Part shown: piece after piece, positions 17,514-26,805 of the stretch
Numbering within the stretch: position 1 is the first letter of the stretch
Layout of the letters: each line of letters begins with the position of its first letter
Assembly (NCBI GenBank): GCA_964565865.1
Contig: CAZMGM010000006.1
Span: 1-64,000 of the forward strand
Direction of reading: 5' to 3'
Source: CBDAPI01 sp964565865
GTDB taxonomy: Bacteria > Acidobacteriota > UBA6911 > RPQK01 > CBDAPI01
DNA length: 64,000 bases
Translations under genes and position numbers: made by a program
Notes under the pieces: model-generated
What the model saw: the letters and a program-made list of their open reading frames with translations, nothing else
Databases searched by the model: none
Told to the model about the DNA's origin: nothing

Positions 17514-17906
17514 ATGAAAAGTGAGGGGCGTCTGCAAGATACTCGCTACTGGTCACCGGAGGTAGGACTTCTCGGTTTTGTTCTCTTCTCGGCCGGGCTC
17601 ATCGCTGGCGAGCAGAACCGCAGCGGTATTCTGATGGACACCCTTTGTGGCGAGACATCAGCGCACAATTCCGAAAAGGTGGCTCATCACACTGTCGCGT
17701 GCTCGCTGATGAAAAGCTGTAAAGCAAGTGGGTTCGGGATGGTGTCGGAACAGACGTTCCTGAAGTTCGACGATGGGGGCGACAAGCTGGCCCTGGAACG
17801 TCTCGAAGAGACCTCCCTGAAGAGAAAGCTCAGGGTCAGAGTATGGGGCGATTTCGATTTCGAGCGGGGGACGGTTCGGGTGAGCAGACTGGAGCCGGTG
17901 CCGTAA
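17514..17906 (+). CDS. Secreted Cys-containing protein of unknown function
   Basis: 130 residues with a hydrophobic N-terminal segment (VGLLGFVLFSAGLIAG), probably a signal peptide, then a compact domain carrying MDTLCG, HTVACSLMKSCKASGFG and KFDDGGDKLA. I recall this pattern (Cys, then HT-x3-C-x4-C with Gly-x-Gly and a short beta domain) in many uncharacterised acidobacterial proteins, but have no function for it. The Cys spacing suggests disulfides or metal binding in the periplasm. It stands alone, divergent from the DUF1501 operon. Confidence 0.7.
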   Translation: MKSEGRLQDTRYWSPEVGLLGFVLFSAGLIAGEQNRSGILMDTLCGETSAHNSEKVAHHTVACSLMKSCKASGFGMVSEQTFLKFDDGGDKLALERLEETSLKRKLRVRVWGDFDFERGTVRVSRLEPVP

Positions 17907-17968
17907 GAGCTACTTTCCGAGCCAAACACGAGGGCGGCGGGTGCCCTCGGCCCGGAGTAAATACTTAA

Positions 17969-18230
17969 GTGGAGCAGTTGCGGTGTGTTACTGGCGACGA
18001 CAAGGAGGCGATGGCCGAGCTACTGGACGGCATTTCCAGGCATGATTCCCGGGTCTACGACCAGAACGTGCTGGCTGGTTTTCGCACCTGAAAACTATCC
18101 CAATTGTCGGGTCATTCCCATTGCATTCCAGGTGGGAGCCGATCTAGCATCAAAGTCATCGACTGCACAAGTCCACGTTCGGGTCGAGCCAAACGGAGGA
18201 GAACCGTTTTTCATACTCGAGTTGGCGTGA
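17969..18230 (+). pseudogene. Possible small gene split by a one-base frameshift
   Basis: A frame from GTG 17969 reads ...EAMAELLDGISRHDSRVYDQ and stops at 18091. Removing one base near 18083 joins it to a second frame (FAPENYPNC...VHVRVEPNGGEPFFILELA) that ends at 18230, giving a continuous protein of about 86 residues just upstream of the glycoside-hydrolase-like gene. A GGAG lies upstream of the GTG. It may be a sequencing error, a recent frameshift or chance; no family is recognised. Confidence 0.4.
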
Positions 18231-18246
18231 GAAAGGGATGAGGGAA

Positions 18247-20229
18247 ATGAGAAGACGCGAATTTCTGAAGAGCACTGTGGCGGCCGGAGCCGTGGCCAAA
18301 ATTCCGGCCCGGGTTGCTGAAAAGAGTTCAAAAAGAGAAGGGAACGCGGTGAAGGACCTGGGATCGGATGGGTATGCCGGTCTCCACTACGAAGCCGTAG
18401 TGCCGGACACGCTGGACCTGGCGAAACGAGCCGAACTTGCCATCAGTGGAATCGCGGGCACAATTGACTCGGGCCCCAACAGGGACATGTTCTTCTTGGT
18501 GCGCTATGCCTGCAAGACCCCCTATATGGCACACCATGCCGCCGACAGTACCTGTGACACCTTTTTCGGAGAATCCCTCCCCTTGCTCAGGACCATGAGT
18601 GGAACCGATCGCCATGCCGATATCGAAACCGCCCAGCGGGCTGCACTGCTCTCCAGGATCAGCGGCGACCTGTACTGGAACTTCTATGACCCGACCCGAC
18701 CCTGGCAGACCAGCTACCGTCCCAATTTCGACGGAGAAGCCAGATCTGAAGATCTGGCCAATGTGGCGGCCAATGCCAGAATGCTGCGAGCTCTTCTGGT
18801 CTGGCGTGAGGTGTCCGGAGATCCGATCTGGGACCAGAGGATTCGGCGGCTGGTGCAGGGTCTGCAGCGCATTGCCGTCAACCGGGGCGACTACAGTTAT
18901 TATCCGGACGGCGGTTTTGGCGAGCCCTTCAATTACCCGCGCTCGGGGTGGCAGAAGACCGACGAACCCACCTCGGAAACAGAGGGGGGAGAGGGCTCGG
19001 TTGTGGCTTACCACGGTCACCAGATCCAGGCTCTCTCACGCTGGTATGCGATGAGTGGTGATGAGGGGGCGCTGGATCTGGCGGGCAAGGTGGCCCGCTT
19101 CTGTATGCTCCCCAAATTCTGGGGAGGCCTCCCCAATCCCGAAGGAAAGGTCGGGGCTCTGGCCTGGATTCGGGAACCGTTGCCCGGTGCAGCAGCCATC
19201 GCTCACCCGGAATTGGGTCACTGGTACAGTCACTTCCATGCCCGAGCTGTGGCGCTGCGGGGGATCCTCGAGTACGGCTTGACGACGGGAGATCAGCGGG
19301 CACTGGAATTCGCTCGGAGGGCTTACGAATACAGCTGGACCCTGGGAATTCCCCGAATCGGCTGGGTCAACTGTCATCCGGCGACCTCAAACCTGTGCGA
19401 AGGTTGTGCGCTGGGAGACATGGTCGCCATGGGAATTCGGCTGAGCGATGCCGGAATGGGGGACTTCTGGGACGATGTTGACGCCGTCACCCGAAACCAC
19501 CTGGTCGAACAGCAATTGACCGATGCTGCGCAGCTGGAAAAAATCTCGGCCGCCGCACCGGAGTGCGATATCGAGAAAGAGGCGCCTCACAAGGGCCAGA
19601 CGGATACCCGGGACGTCATACACCGGAGTCTTGGAAACTTTGCCGGGTCCTCGGCCCCGGACAGTATTCCCAGGCCATGGGTTATGCAGTGCTGTACCGG
19701 CAACGGTACCCAGGGACTGTACTATGCCTGGGAGGGGATCGTCCGCGAGTCGGGAGAGTCAGCCCAGGTGAACCTGCTCCTGAACCGTGCCGCCTCGGGA
19801 CTGGACGTGGACAGCTACCTTCCCCACCAGGGGAAAGTGGTCATTCACAACAAGAAGATGGCGCGCGTGTCGGTGCGAATTCCTTCCTGGGTCCGTCGCA
19901 AGGAAATCCGCAGCCGCATTTCAGGAAAAGAAGGTCGCGGATCCTGGGTAGGGAATTACCTCCTGTTTGACGGACTTCGGCCCGGTGACAGGCTCGAACT
20001 GGAGTTTCCCGTTCCCCGGACCACGACCCGCTACACGGCGAATTCCAAAACGGAGATGGAGCAGACTTACACCTGCGTCTTCCGGGGCAGCACGCTAGTG
20101 GACATTTCTCCTCGGGACGATGATCCGACCAGCTATGCGCTTTATTTGCGCGATCACTTGAAAACGGACAACGTCGCCCTGAAGAAGATCACACGGTTCG
20201 TACCAGACCGGACCATCCAGAGATGGTAG
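18247..20229 (+). CDS. GH127-like glycoside hydrolase, Tat-exported
   Basis: About 660 residues. The ATG at 18247 gives MRRREFLKSTVAAGAVA, a twin-arginine signal; an ATG 9 nt upstream abuts AAAGGG too closely. The middle is an (alpha/alpha) toroid and the C-terminus a beta-sandwich. It has Glu385-x-Cys387 (CEGCA) and Cys482-Cys483 (QCCTGNG), matching the Glu, Cys and Cys-Cys zinc ligands known from GH127 beta-L-arabinofuranosidase. The substrate is therefore probably a plant or algal glycan side chain, but the wider DUF1680-like superfamily has other activities. The next gene downstream on the same strand is a hydroxyacid dehydrogenase, 256 nt away. Confidence 0.75.
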   Translation: MRRREFLKSTVAAGAVAKIPARVAEKSSKREGNAVKDLGSDGYAGLHYEAVVPDTLDLAKRAELAISGIAGTIDSGPNRDMFFLVRYACKTPYMAHHAADSTCDTFFGESLPLLRTMSGTDRHADIETAQRAALLSRISGDLYWNFYDPTRPWQTSYRPNFDGEARSEDLANVAANARMLRALLVWREVSGDPIWDQRIRRLVQGLQRIAVNRGDYSYYPDGGFGEPFNYPRSGWQKTDEPTSETEGGEGSVVAYHGHQIQALSRWYAMSGDEGALDLAGKVARFCMLPKFWGGLPNPEGKVGALAWIREPLPGAAAIAHPELGHWYSHFHARAVALRGILEYGLTTGDQRALEFARRAYEYSWTLGIPRIGWVNCHPATSNLCEGCALGDMVAMGIRLSDAGMGDFWDDVDAVTRNHLVEQQLTDAAQLEKISAAAPECDIEKEAPHKGQTDTRDVIHRSLGNFAGSSAPDSIPRPWVMQCCTGNGTQGLYYAWEGIVRESGESAQVNLLLNRAASGLDVDSYLPHQGKVVIHNKKMARVSVRIPSWVRRKEIRSRISGKEGRGSWVGNYLLFDGLRPGDRLELEFPVPRTTTRYTANSKTEMEQTYTCVFRGSTLVDISPRDDDPTSYALYLRDHLKTDNVALKKITRFVPDRTIQRW

Positions 20230-20485
20230 GTGATTGAGCGGATGAAGCAGGCCGCACAGGACGCTGGGGGACCTGAATAGTTTGCTGACCAACCTGAGTC
20301 AGAGTCTGGTCGAAGAAGCCAGAAAGGGGTTGGCCGGCTAATCGGTATATCTTCATTGGGTCGGCCAAAATCCTCAAGAAACGGGTAGCTGGAACGCCGG
20401 TTGCAGTGACTAGCCCGACTCGTTATCCTCCCGGTATCTAATATCTCGAGTACGAGAGCAAACAGGCTAAGGATCGGGGATCACA

Positions 20486-21451
20486 ATGCAAGTTCTCTAC
20501 GTTCCTATTCGGGGAAGCCTTCAACCATGGTATGACGACTTTGTTGCGGCTCTAGGAGGACATCATGAAGTGGATCTATTCGACTATGAGGAGCCTGTTG
20601 CAGAACAATTTGACGGCGTACATGTGGTTGTAGCCCGGGGAAGCAAAACGGGGACCCACGAGATGTTCGATGCGGCCGCGTGGGCTGGGGTGCGGTTGTG
20701 GCAGATAACGGGCATCGGGCTGGATGGTGCGGACATTCCCTATATGCTCCAGAGAGGGCTCAAAGTGGCCCACACAACGGGGCAATGTAGCGGAATTGCG
20801 CTTGCCGAGCACGCCATGTTTTTCATGCTGTGGTTTGCAAAAAAGTACCACGAGTGTGTAGCGGGAATGCGATCGGGAACATTCTATGGACCGGCTACTG
20901 AAGAGCTGCATTCAGAGACCCTGGGAATAATTGGCCTGGGGGCAAGTGGTAGCGAATTGGCACTGCGAGCTTCGGTGTTTGGAATGCGCGTGGTCGCGAT
21001 CGACGTTGTTGACGTGCTGCCAGAGCAGTTACAGGAATGGGGTGTCTCCTTTTTCGGCAAGCCGAGCGATCTGGAACGGGTCCTTTCCGAATCGGATTAT
21101 GTGTCGTTGCACGTGCCTCTTACGCCTAAAACCAGGCATCTGATCAGCCACTCTGAACTGGAACAGATGAAGCGAACCGCCGTGCTGGTTAACGTAGCCC
21201 GCGGTGAACTGGTTGATGAGCCGGCGCTGATCGAGGCACTTCGTTCAGGCCAGATTCTTGGTGCTGGTTTGGACGCCTTCGCCACCGAGCCGTTGCCCGA
21301 AGATCATCCGTTTCTGCAAATGAACAATGTTCTGACAACTCCTCACAATGGCGGTGGCTCGCGCGGAACGTCCCGTCGTCGAGGTGCTGCCGCCGCGGAA
21401 AACGTCGACCGCCTCTCGCGCAATTTGCCGCCTCTGCATCAGGTTGGTTGA
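20486..21451 (+). CDS. D-isomer-specific 2-hydroxyacid dehydrogenase
   Basis: 321 residues, a cytoplasmic NAD-dependent reductase/dehydrogenase. The nucleotide-binding domain has GIIGLGASG (about 148-156) and the acidic end of beta-2 (AIDVVD). The catalytic triad is present: Arg in VNVARGE, Glu in DAFATEPLP and His in TTPHNGG. Length is normal. GGGGAT lies about 7 nt before the ATG. The substrate is not fixed; related proteins act on glyoxylate, hydroxypyruvate or phosphoglycerate, and sugar-acid catabolism would fit the neighbouring hydrolase, lactonase and MFS genes. Confidence 0.9.
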   Translation: MQVLYVPIRGSLQPWYDDFVAALGGHHEVDLFDYEEPVAEQFDGVHVVVARGSKTGTHEMFDAAAWAGVRLWQITGIGLDGADIPYMLQRGLKVAHTTGQCSGIALAEHAMFFMLWFAKKYHECVAGMRSGTFYGPATEELHSETLGIIGLGASGSELALRASVFGMRVVAIDVVDVLPEQLQEWGVSFFGKPSDLERVLSESDYVSLHVPLTPKTRHLISHSELEQMKRTAVLVNVARGELVDEPALIEALRSGQILGAGLDAFATEPLPEDHPFLQMNNVLTTPHNGGGSRGTSRRRGAAAAENVDRLSRNLPPLHQVG

Positions 21452-21598
21452 GTCCAGGGGTCTGTACAGGGAAGGGATCCGTCCGGCGGGGCTGTCCATG
21501 ACGCTCTCCCGGGCGTATTTGGTCTCCTCTTTCAGCTGTTCCCGGGGTCCAGACTCTCCCCATTCACACCATGTTGCTTTCGATCCGAGCCCAGGGGT

Positions 21599-22048
21599 TC
21601 AGGAGTTCATCTGGATGCTCCGCCGGATGGCTCTGAGAAGTTCCACGGGTTGATCGGTTCCGATCCGGTAACCCTTCTGGTTGGACATCCTGATCTCAAC
21701 GGCGTCCAATCCTGCTGCGTTGAAGAGCCACCCATGAGGCGTCCAGCGGATCCCCCAGCCGTAGTACCAGCGGTTGCGCACCGTTTTCGCCTCTTCGATA
21801 TCTCCCAGAGCAAAGCGTTTTCGGATGAGGCCAATGCCGAATCGGCACACAAGAAACTGGCAGTTGATTTCGACTGTCAGCCAGCCCAGCAGGAGTACGA
21901 TTGCAGCATAGAAAGGGAGCAGCCAGTTAAGGACGGCAGAGCCCTCAGGGAGTGGTGTCGCGATGAAGACCAGCAGAAAAATCAGGCCGGCGCCGATGAT
22001 TAGGACTGTGACCGGTTGTGTGTGCCTGTAGGGTTTCACATTCGTCAT
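21599..22048 (-). CDS. Small membrane protein with PH-like cytoplasmic tail
   Basis: About 149 residues from ATG 22048 (AGAGGG a few nt upstream; a longer frame to 22186 has no such site). There are two membrane segments (VTVLIIGAGLIFLLVFIAT and LPFYAAIVLLLGWL), then a beta-rich tail (RFALGDIEEAKTV, WYYGWGIRWTPHGWLFNAAG, GYRIGTDQPVELLRAI) that resembles bacterial PH domains. Function unknown; probably an inner-membrane protein. Confidence 0.6.
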   Translation of the reverse strand: MTNVKPYRHTQPVTVLIIGAGLIFLLVFIATPLPEGSAVLNWLLPFYAAIVLLLGWLTVEINCQFLVCRFGIGLIRKRFALGDIEEAKTVRNRWYYGWGIRWTPHGWLFNAAGLDAVEIRMSNQKGYRIGTDQPVELLRAIRRSIQMNS

Positions 22049-22731
22049 ACGAACCCTCTGATCAATCTTCCTAAGTTTACACGTCGATGGATTGCTGTGA
22101 CCATCCCAGTTGGGGAGCCCCTCTCCGGCGGGTTTGGTTCTTTGCAGTAGGGCGACCCAGATGTGAACTCTCAACCGGTTGTTCAATAAAAGGGGTTGTC
22201 CATGCGAGTTTCGTCAGGAATGCTGATTGGAACCTAAACCGTCTGTGGCCTGGCCAGCGTCGGTTCACCTTGCATCTGTACCTGCGGCGCCGGCAACGCG
22301 GCCCGCACGATTTTCACCACGGGCCGTTAGCTGGGGTGAAGATGTAATTGCCTCTCTTCGCTTAAGCCCACCTCTGTCTTTCATGTAAAGGAGAGCATTA
22401 ATCCCTGTTCAAGAAGGTAAGCCCCAGTACAAAGACCCTGTGACGAGCTTGATCTGACGTAGTTTGTGAGCTTTTCGTCGCTGAAGTGAGACAGTATTGT
22501 CCTGATCTCCACCGCGGTCATCGTGGCCACTATCATCCAGACCCATCCCAGGGAGTTCCTCACCCATGCCGATGACAGCATGGTAGGAGCGTCGATTGTT
22601 GCGGGGTGTAAGATGTTGGGGATTGATGGCGAGTTTACACTCCCTTCAGTAGAGTAGATCGAAAAGCCGTAGGGCTAAACTCGAAATACCAGACGTTGAC
22701 TTTAAGTCTTTCGTTTGGCGGAGAAAAAAAC
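22049..22731. other. Long intergenic region, no gene supported
   Basis: About 680 nt between a minus-strand membrane gene and the plus-strand SMP-30 gene. A 66-codon minus-strand frame (22381-22581) with a hydrophobic stretch was seen but has no recognised similarity and no clear RBS. No RNA gene, repeat or terminator was recognised. Confidence 0.5.
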
Positions 22732-23784
22732 ATGATTCATTGTCTGCGTGTAAGGCAGTTTTTCGCTGTCGGAATAATGCTAGTGCCCGCCATCGGCCAG
22801 GCACAACCGAGACCCAGCGGAGATCCTGATCTCATTCCCGCCAGAGCCCAATTGGAGGTGGTCTTCGATGGCGGTTCCGTGTTGACCGAGGGTGTGGCGT
22901 CTGCACCCGACGGCACGATCTACTTCAGCGACATCACATTCACCGATCAATCGAAGGATGAGCAAGGTGTGAGCGAAGCAGGACATATCTGGAAATACGA
23001 CCCGCGATCGGGAAAGATGACGATTTTTCGATCGCCCAGCGGAATGTCCAATGGCATTAAGTTCGACGCCTCGGGAAACATGATCGTTGCAGAGGGCGCG
23101 GATTTTGGTGGACGAAAGGTGACGCGAACGGACTTGAAAACGGGCAAAAGTTACGTGATCGCTGGCCTCTTTGAGGGGCGTCCTTTGAATTCACCTAATG
23201 ACATCACGATCGATGAACGGGGACGAATCTACTTTAGCGACCCCCGGTATCTTGGCCACGAGCCCGTCTATCAACCGGTTCCCGCCGTTTACCGTATCGA
23301 TCCTGACGGTTCCATTCATCGAATCATTGTGGATGCGGGGAAACCGAATGGGGTTTGTGTAGCTCCGAACCAGCAAACCCTCTACGTGGTCAGTAACGAT
23401 AACGGTTCGATGGCATTCGGGGGAATGCCTGAGGGAGCGCAAACTTACAAAGGTCGTATGGCACTCCTGGCCTACGATTTACACCGGGATGGCAGTGCCA
23501 CGTTTCGCAGGGTACTGGTCGACTACCAGCCGGAGGACGGACCCGATGGCCTGGTCGCGGATGTTGACGGAAATCTTTACGTGGCTGTGCGTGACAGAAC
23601 ACGACCTGGGATCATAGTCTACTCACCCCAGGCTAAGGAGTTGGCCTACATCCCTACGGAGATTCCGACCAACGTTAGTTTCGGCCGCGGTACTGAGAGC
23701 AAGACGCTCTATATTACGGCCGGTAAGAGTCTATATCGAATTCGACTGAACAAGGCCGGGTATCAACTGCCAGCCAGCAAGTAA
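22732..23784 (+). CDS. SMP-30/gluconolactonase family protein, secreted
   Basis: About 350 residues from ATG 22732 (GGAG 8 nt upstream; a longer frame starts at 22696). It has a signal peptide (FFAVGIMLVPAIGQAQ) and a six-bladed beta-propeller with the repeated DGTIYFSD, NGIKFDASGN, SPNDITIDERGRIYFSD, NGVCVAPNQQTLY and DGLVADVDGNLYVA motifs of sugar-acid lactonases. It probably opens an aldonolactone outside the inner membrane with a divalent metal. The next gene downstream is the convergent sugar transporter. Confidence 0.88.
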   Translation: MIHCLRVRQFFAVGIMLVPAIGQAQPRPSGDPDLIPARAQLEVVFDGGSVLTEGVASAPDGTIYFSDITFTDQSKDEQGVSEAGHIWKYDPRSGKMTIFRSPSGMSNGIKFDASGNMIVAEGADFGGRKVTRTDLKTGKSYVIAGLFEGRPLNSPNDITIDERGRIYFSDPRYLGHEPVYQPVPAVYRIDPDGSIHRIIVDAGKPNGVCVAPNQQTLYVVSNDNGSMAFGGMPEGAQTYKGRMALLAYDLHRDGSATFRRVLVDYQPEDGPDGLVADVDGNLYVAVRDRTRPGIIVYSPQAKELAYIPTEIPTNVSFGRGTESKTLYITAGKSLYRIRLNKAGYQLPASK

Positions 23785-23894
23785 CTTGAACGAGAACGCC
23801 TGCCAGCTTTTCCATGGATGTGCGACCTCCTTGTATGACGCAATCCAGGGAATTCAGCTGAACTGCTCAAAACAGGCGACTACAAGAATCGCTC

Positions 23895-25271
23895 CTACTC
23901 CCGCCCCCACGACCGGGCAATCTCTTCTAACGTTCGACCCTTGGTCTCAGGTACCCATTTCCAACAGAACCAATACGAAAACACACAAACCCCGGCAAAA
24001 GCCCAAAAAATTCCGGCTGGTGTACCAAAGCTGGCCTCAAAGGCTTCCATCATTACCGGCATGTATCTCACGCCTAGGAAGCAGGCAATCCAGAGGCTTA
24101 GTGCTGCAATCCCCATGGCACGTCCGCGAATGCGGGTTGGAAAAATCTCGGACATGATGATCCAGGTTACAGGAGCCAGGCTAGTGAGAAACGCAGCCTG
24201 TGCAATCAGCATGGCCACAAGCACGGCAATTCCGGGAATATTCAAAAAAAACACCAGTCCCAGACAAAGCAAACCAAGAGCCATGCCTGCCGAGCCCACC
24301 AGCAATAGGGGTCTCCGCCCTGTCTTGTCTACCAGCCAGAATGCCACCGCCGTCATGGCTAGATTGAAAATGTACGTGAGCACAGACAGCCAGACGGCAT
24401 CGGCTATCCGTTCATAACCTGCAGCCTGGTAAATCTTTGGAAGGTACGAAGAGAGAACGCTCACCCCCGTCCACTGCTGCAGCACAGCCAGGGTCACGGC
24501 AATCAGTAGGGCAAAGCGAACGCCGGGCCGAAAGACTTCGGAGAACCGCGCAGTCCCAGCTTCACGCAGTCGTTCCATCTCGTCCAGCTCCTGTTGAGCC
24601 GCCTCTCGGCCCTGAATGCGACTCAACACGGTCAAAGCTTCCTCGGGCCGTCCATTCTCGGCGAGCCAGCGTGGACTTCTGGGGACAAACAGAAGATAGA
24701 TAACAAAGAACAGAATAGGAGCTAGTTCAAGTCCAAACATCCACCTCCAGGCAACATCGTGCGAAAATAAGCTCAGGAGACCCTGGGCCACAATGTATGA
24801 GATGAGACAACCGAGTACGATCGCCAGCTGATTGATGGTGATAAGCGCCCCCCGCATCCTGGCCGGTGCAATCTCAGCTATGTACATCGGTGAGACAATC
24901 GAAGTGATGCCAACGCCGATACCGCCGACAATACGGAAGAGATTGTAAGTCGAGATGTTCTCGGGGAGTGAAGTGCCAATCGCTGAGACGGCCAACAGGA
25001 GAGAACCAGCAATCAAAGTATGCTTACGGCCCAGACGATCAGCCATAAAGCCGGCTACCAGTGGACCGGCTGCGCACCCCAGTAAGGCGCTGGAAGTGGC
25101 CCATCCCAACCCAGCTGCATCGAGTGAAAAGTACTTCTCCAGCAGCAGCTGAGCTCCCCCGACAACGGCCAGGTCGTACCCGAAGAGAAAACCGCCTACG
25201 GCGGCGCCGAAGGAGATTGCGTAGACATAGAATCTGCCGGCCTGGTCCTGGGACTCTGATGTCGATGCCAT
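23895..25271 (-). CDS. MFS sugar transporter
   Basis: About 458 residues from ATG 25271 (GGAG upstream; a 35-residue longer frame is unlikely). It has twelve predicted membrane helices and the sugar-porter signatures DRLGRKH (loop 2-3), the R-x-R-G segment (PARMRGALI), PRSPRWLAENGR after helix 6, DKTGRRP and PETKGRTLEEI at the C-terminus. It imports a monosaccharide or similar polyol by H+ symport in this family. It stands 48 nt from the luciferase-like oxidoreductase and probably shares its transcript. Confidence 0.92.
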   Translation of the reverse strand: MASTSESQDQAGRFYVYAISFGAAVGGFLFGYDLAVVGGAQLLLEKYFSLDAAGLGWATSSALLGCAAGPLVAGFMADRLGRKHTLIAGSLLLAVSAIGTSLPENISTYNLFRIVGGIGVGITSIVSPMYIAEIAPARMRGALITINQLAIVLGCLISYIVAQGLLSLFSHDVAWRWMFGLELAPILFFVIYLLFVPRSPRWLAENGRPEEALTVLSRIQGREAAQQELDEMERLREAGTARFSEVFRPGVRFALLIAVTLAVLQQWTGVSVLSSYLPKIYQAAGYERIADAVWLSVLTYIFNLAMTAVAFWLVDKTGRRPLLLVGSAGMALGLLCLGLVFFLNIPGIAVLVAMLIAQAAFLTSLAPVTWIIMSEIFPTRIRGRAMGIAALSLWIACFLGVRYMPVMMEAFEASFGTPAGIFWAFAGVCVFSYWFCWKWVPETKGRTLEEIARSWGRE

Positions 25272-25318
25272 GCTTGTTATCTCCAGATTTTCTATGGTGA
25301 GAAGTTGGTCGTCACAAA

Positions 25319-26392
25319 TCAACCGGACAGGGCGGGGACAACCTCCCTGGCCAGCAGGTTGATGGAGCGCAGCCATCTGGATGTGTCATCCCAGTCGTGG
25401 GTGATCATCAAGAGGGTTCCGAAGCCGCCCGTGACTTCCCAAACCTCCTGCAGCTGGCGAACGCATTCATCCACATCACCAATGATACACACGTGCTCGA
25501 GGAGGTAGTCCGGGTCCACGTCCTGATCGGGGACATCCGGATCATGCTTCACAATGTACAGCATTTTTGCCCGTTTCAATATGGCGATCATGTATTCGAA
25601 GGAACGCGCGAACTGACTGTTTCGAGCGAACTCACGGGCCTCCTCGCTGGTCTTGCCCACGAAAATGCTGCGTGCGACTCTCCAGGTGGAACGATTGGGG
25701 ACCGGCTGACCGGTTTCCTCCGCGCCGGCACAGTAGGTCTCCCAGTGTTGCGTCACCGTAGCAGCCGGGACCAGGCTGGCGCTCAGGGGAATGTAACCCC
25801 GTTGACCGGCCATTCGAGCTGCCATCGAATCTCCCTTCATCACGCTCATGGCTACGGGCGGGTGGGGCTTCTGGTAAGGCTTGAGCATGGTGCCGATACC
25901 CAACCTGGCGTCGATGTCGTGGACACTGACCTGCCAGTATTCGCCCTTGAAATCAAAGGGCGCCTCCGCCTGCCACAATTTGAGCACCAGGTCGATCCCC
26001 TCGACGGTCATCAGCCCCTGGGTCCGGGGGTCGGGCAGGTCGTACAGGGTCCAGTCGGTGGGAACACCACTCTGGCCGAATGCACAGTTGATACGGCCCC
26101 GCGAAAGATGGTCGAGGAAAGCCTGCCGCAGAGCCACGTTGACAGGATGATGGTTAGGCAGGAGAGACACGCCGGCACCCAGACGAATATTCTGGGTCCG
26201 GGGCAGGACATTGGCGATGAAGATGTCATTCGAGGGGATAGGCTCCCAGGCCAGCGTATTGTGCTGTCCAATCCAGGCCTCGCTGAACCCCAGCTCGTCG
26301 GCCAGGATAACCAGTTCGATGTCCTCCTCAAAGCACTGCGTGCGGTCTTTCTCGGGGGGATGCAGCGGCATCATGAACAGTCCCAGTTTCAT
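25319..26392 (-). CDS. LLM-class flavin-dependent oxidoreductase (luciferase-like)
   Basis: 357 residues from ATG 26392, with AAGGGAA about 10 nt upstream; the longer frame to 26482 runs through a terminator. The TIM-barrel of FMNH2/F420-type monooxygenases is shown by MKLGLFMMPLHPP, the FSEAWIGQHN segment, RLGAGVSLLPNHHPVNVA and the C-terminal PDYLLEHVCIIGD. It resembles limonene-monooxygenase-like members. The substrate is unknown; a hydroxylase for an alkyl or terpenoid compound is possible. A flavin reductase is not nearby. Confidence 0.88.
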   Translation of the reverse strand: MKLGLFMMPLHPPEKDRTQCFEEDIELVILADELGFSEAWIGQHNTLAWEPIPSNDIFIANVLPRTQNIRLGAGVSLLPNHHPVNVALRQAFLDHLSRGRINCAFGQSGVPTDWTLYDLPDPRTQGLMTVEGIDLVLKLWQAEAPFDFKGEYWQVSVHDIDARLGIGTMLKPYQKPHPPVAMSVMKGDSMAARMAGQRGYIPLSASLVPAATVTQHWETYCAGAEETGQPVPNRSTWRVARSIFVGKTSEEAREFARNSQFARSFEYMIAILKRAKMLYIVKHDPDVPDQDVDPDYLLEHVCIIGDVDECVRQLQEVWEVTGGFGTLLMITHDWDDTSRWLRSINLLAREVVPALSG

Positions 26393-26419
26393 TGCATTTG
26401 GTTCCCTTCTCGAATGACG

Positions 26420-26460
26420 AAAAAAAGAAAAAAGGGACAGAATCCTCTGTCCCGCTTTTT
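26420..26460. terminator. Strong bidirectional terminator-like hairpin
   Basis: GGGACAGA (26434-26441), loop ATCC, TCTGTCCC (26446-26453). On the minus strand it is followed by TTTTTT-C-TTTTTTT; on the plus strand by GCTTTTT. It sits about 28 nt before the oxidoreductase ATG, so it shields or attenuates that gene. The GGGACAG/CTGTCCC arms resemble REP elements tied to RAYT transposases in other bacteria (recollection, not tested). Confidence 0.75.
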
Positions 26461-26805
26461 CCCCTCTCACTAATAGGGCCAATCAATCGCAGGCTGAGTC
26501 GCAATGAATATTACGATTTCGCTCATCAGAGAAAGGCTAGAAAAACAATCCGGCTAAATTTTGGTTCCAATTTGGATCCAACAATACGTGGGATGCCTTG
26601 ACGTCCAGTGACGCTCTATGACCATACAGTACCATGGTAAGTGATTGTATTAAAGGAGTTATAAGGATTTATTTGACGCGGTATGAGGCGGTGTGACGCG
26701 GTGTGAAACAGGGGGGGACTGATTGGAGATCAGAGATTTGTGAATGGGCTCAGGGATCGACTTCCCTCATCCTCTAATCATAAATCACTAATACACTGTT
26801 CGAAG
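26461..26805. other. Intergenic region between oxidoreductase and tRNA-Leu
   Basis: About 345 nt without a gene. It holds a short imperfect direct repeat, GACGCGGT(A/G)TGA twice with a related GGCGGTGTGA between (26674-26708), and TTGGTTCCAATTTGGATCCAA. No copy of the tRNA 3' end was seen, so there is no evidence for an integrated element. Confidence 0.5.

Noticed and set aside
22381..22581. 66-codon minus-strand frame in the 22 kb spacer
   Set aside because: Contains a hydrophobic stretch but no start signal or recognised similarity.
25397..26473. 358-codon plus-strand open frame opposite the luciferase-like gene
   Set aside because: It is the antisense shadow of a well-recognised enzyme; the translation has no family features.
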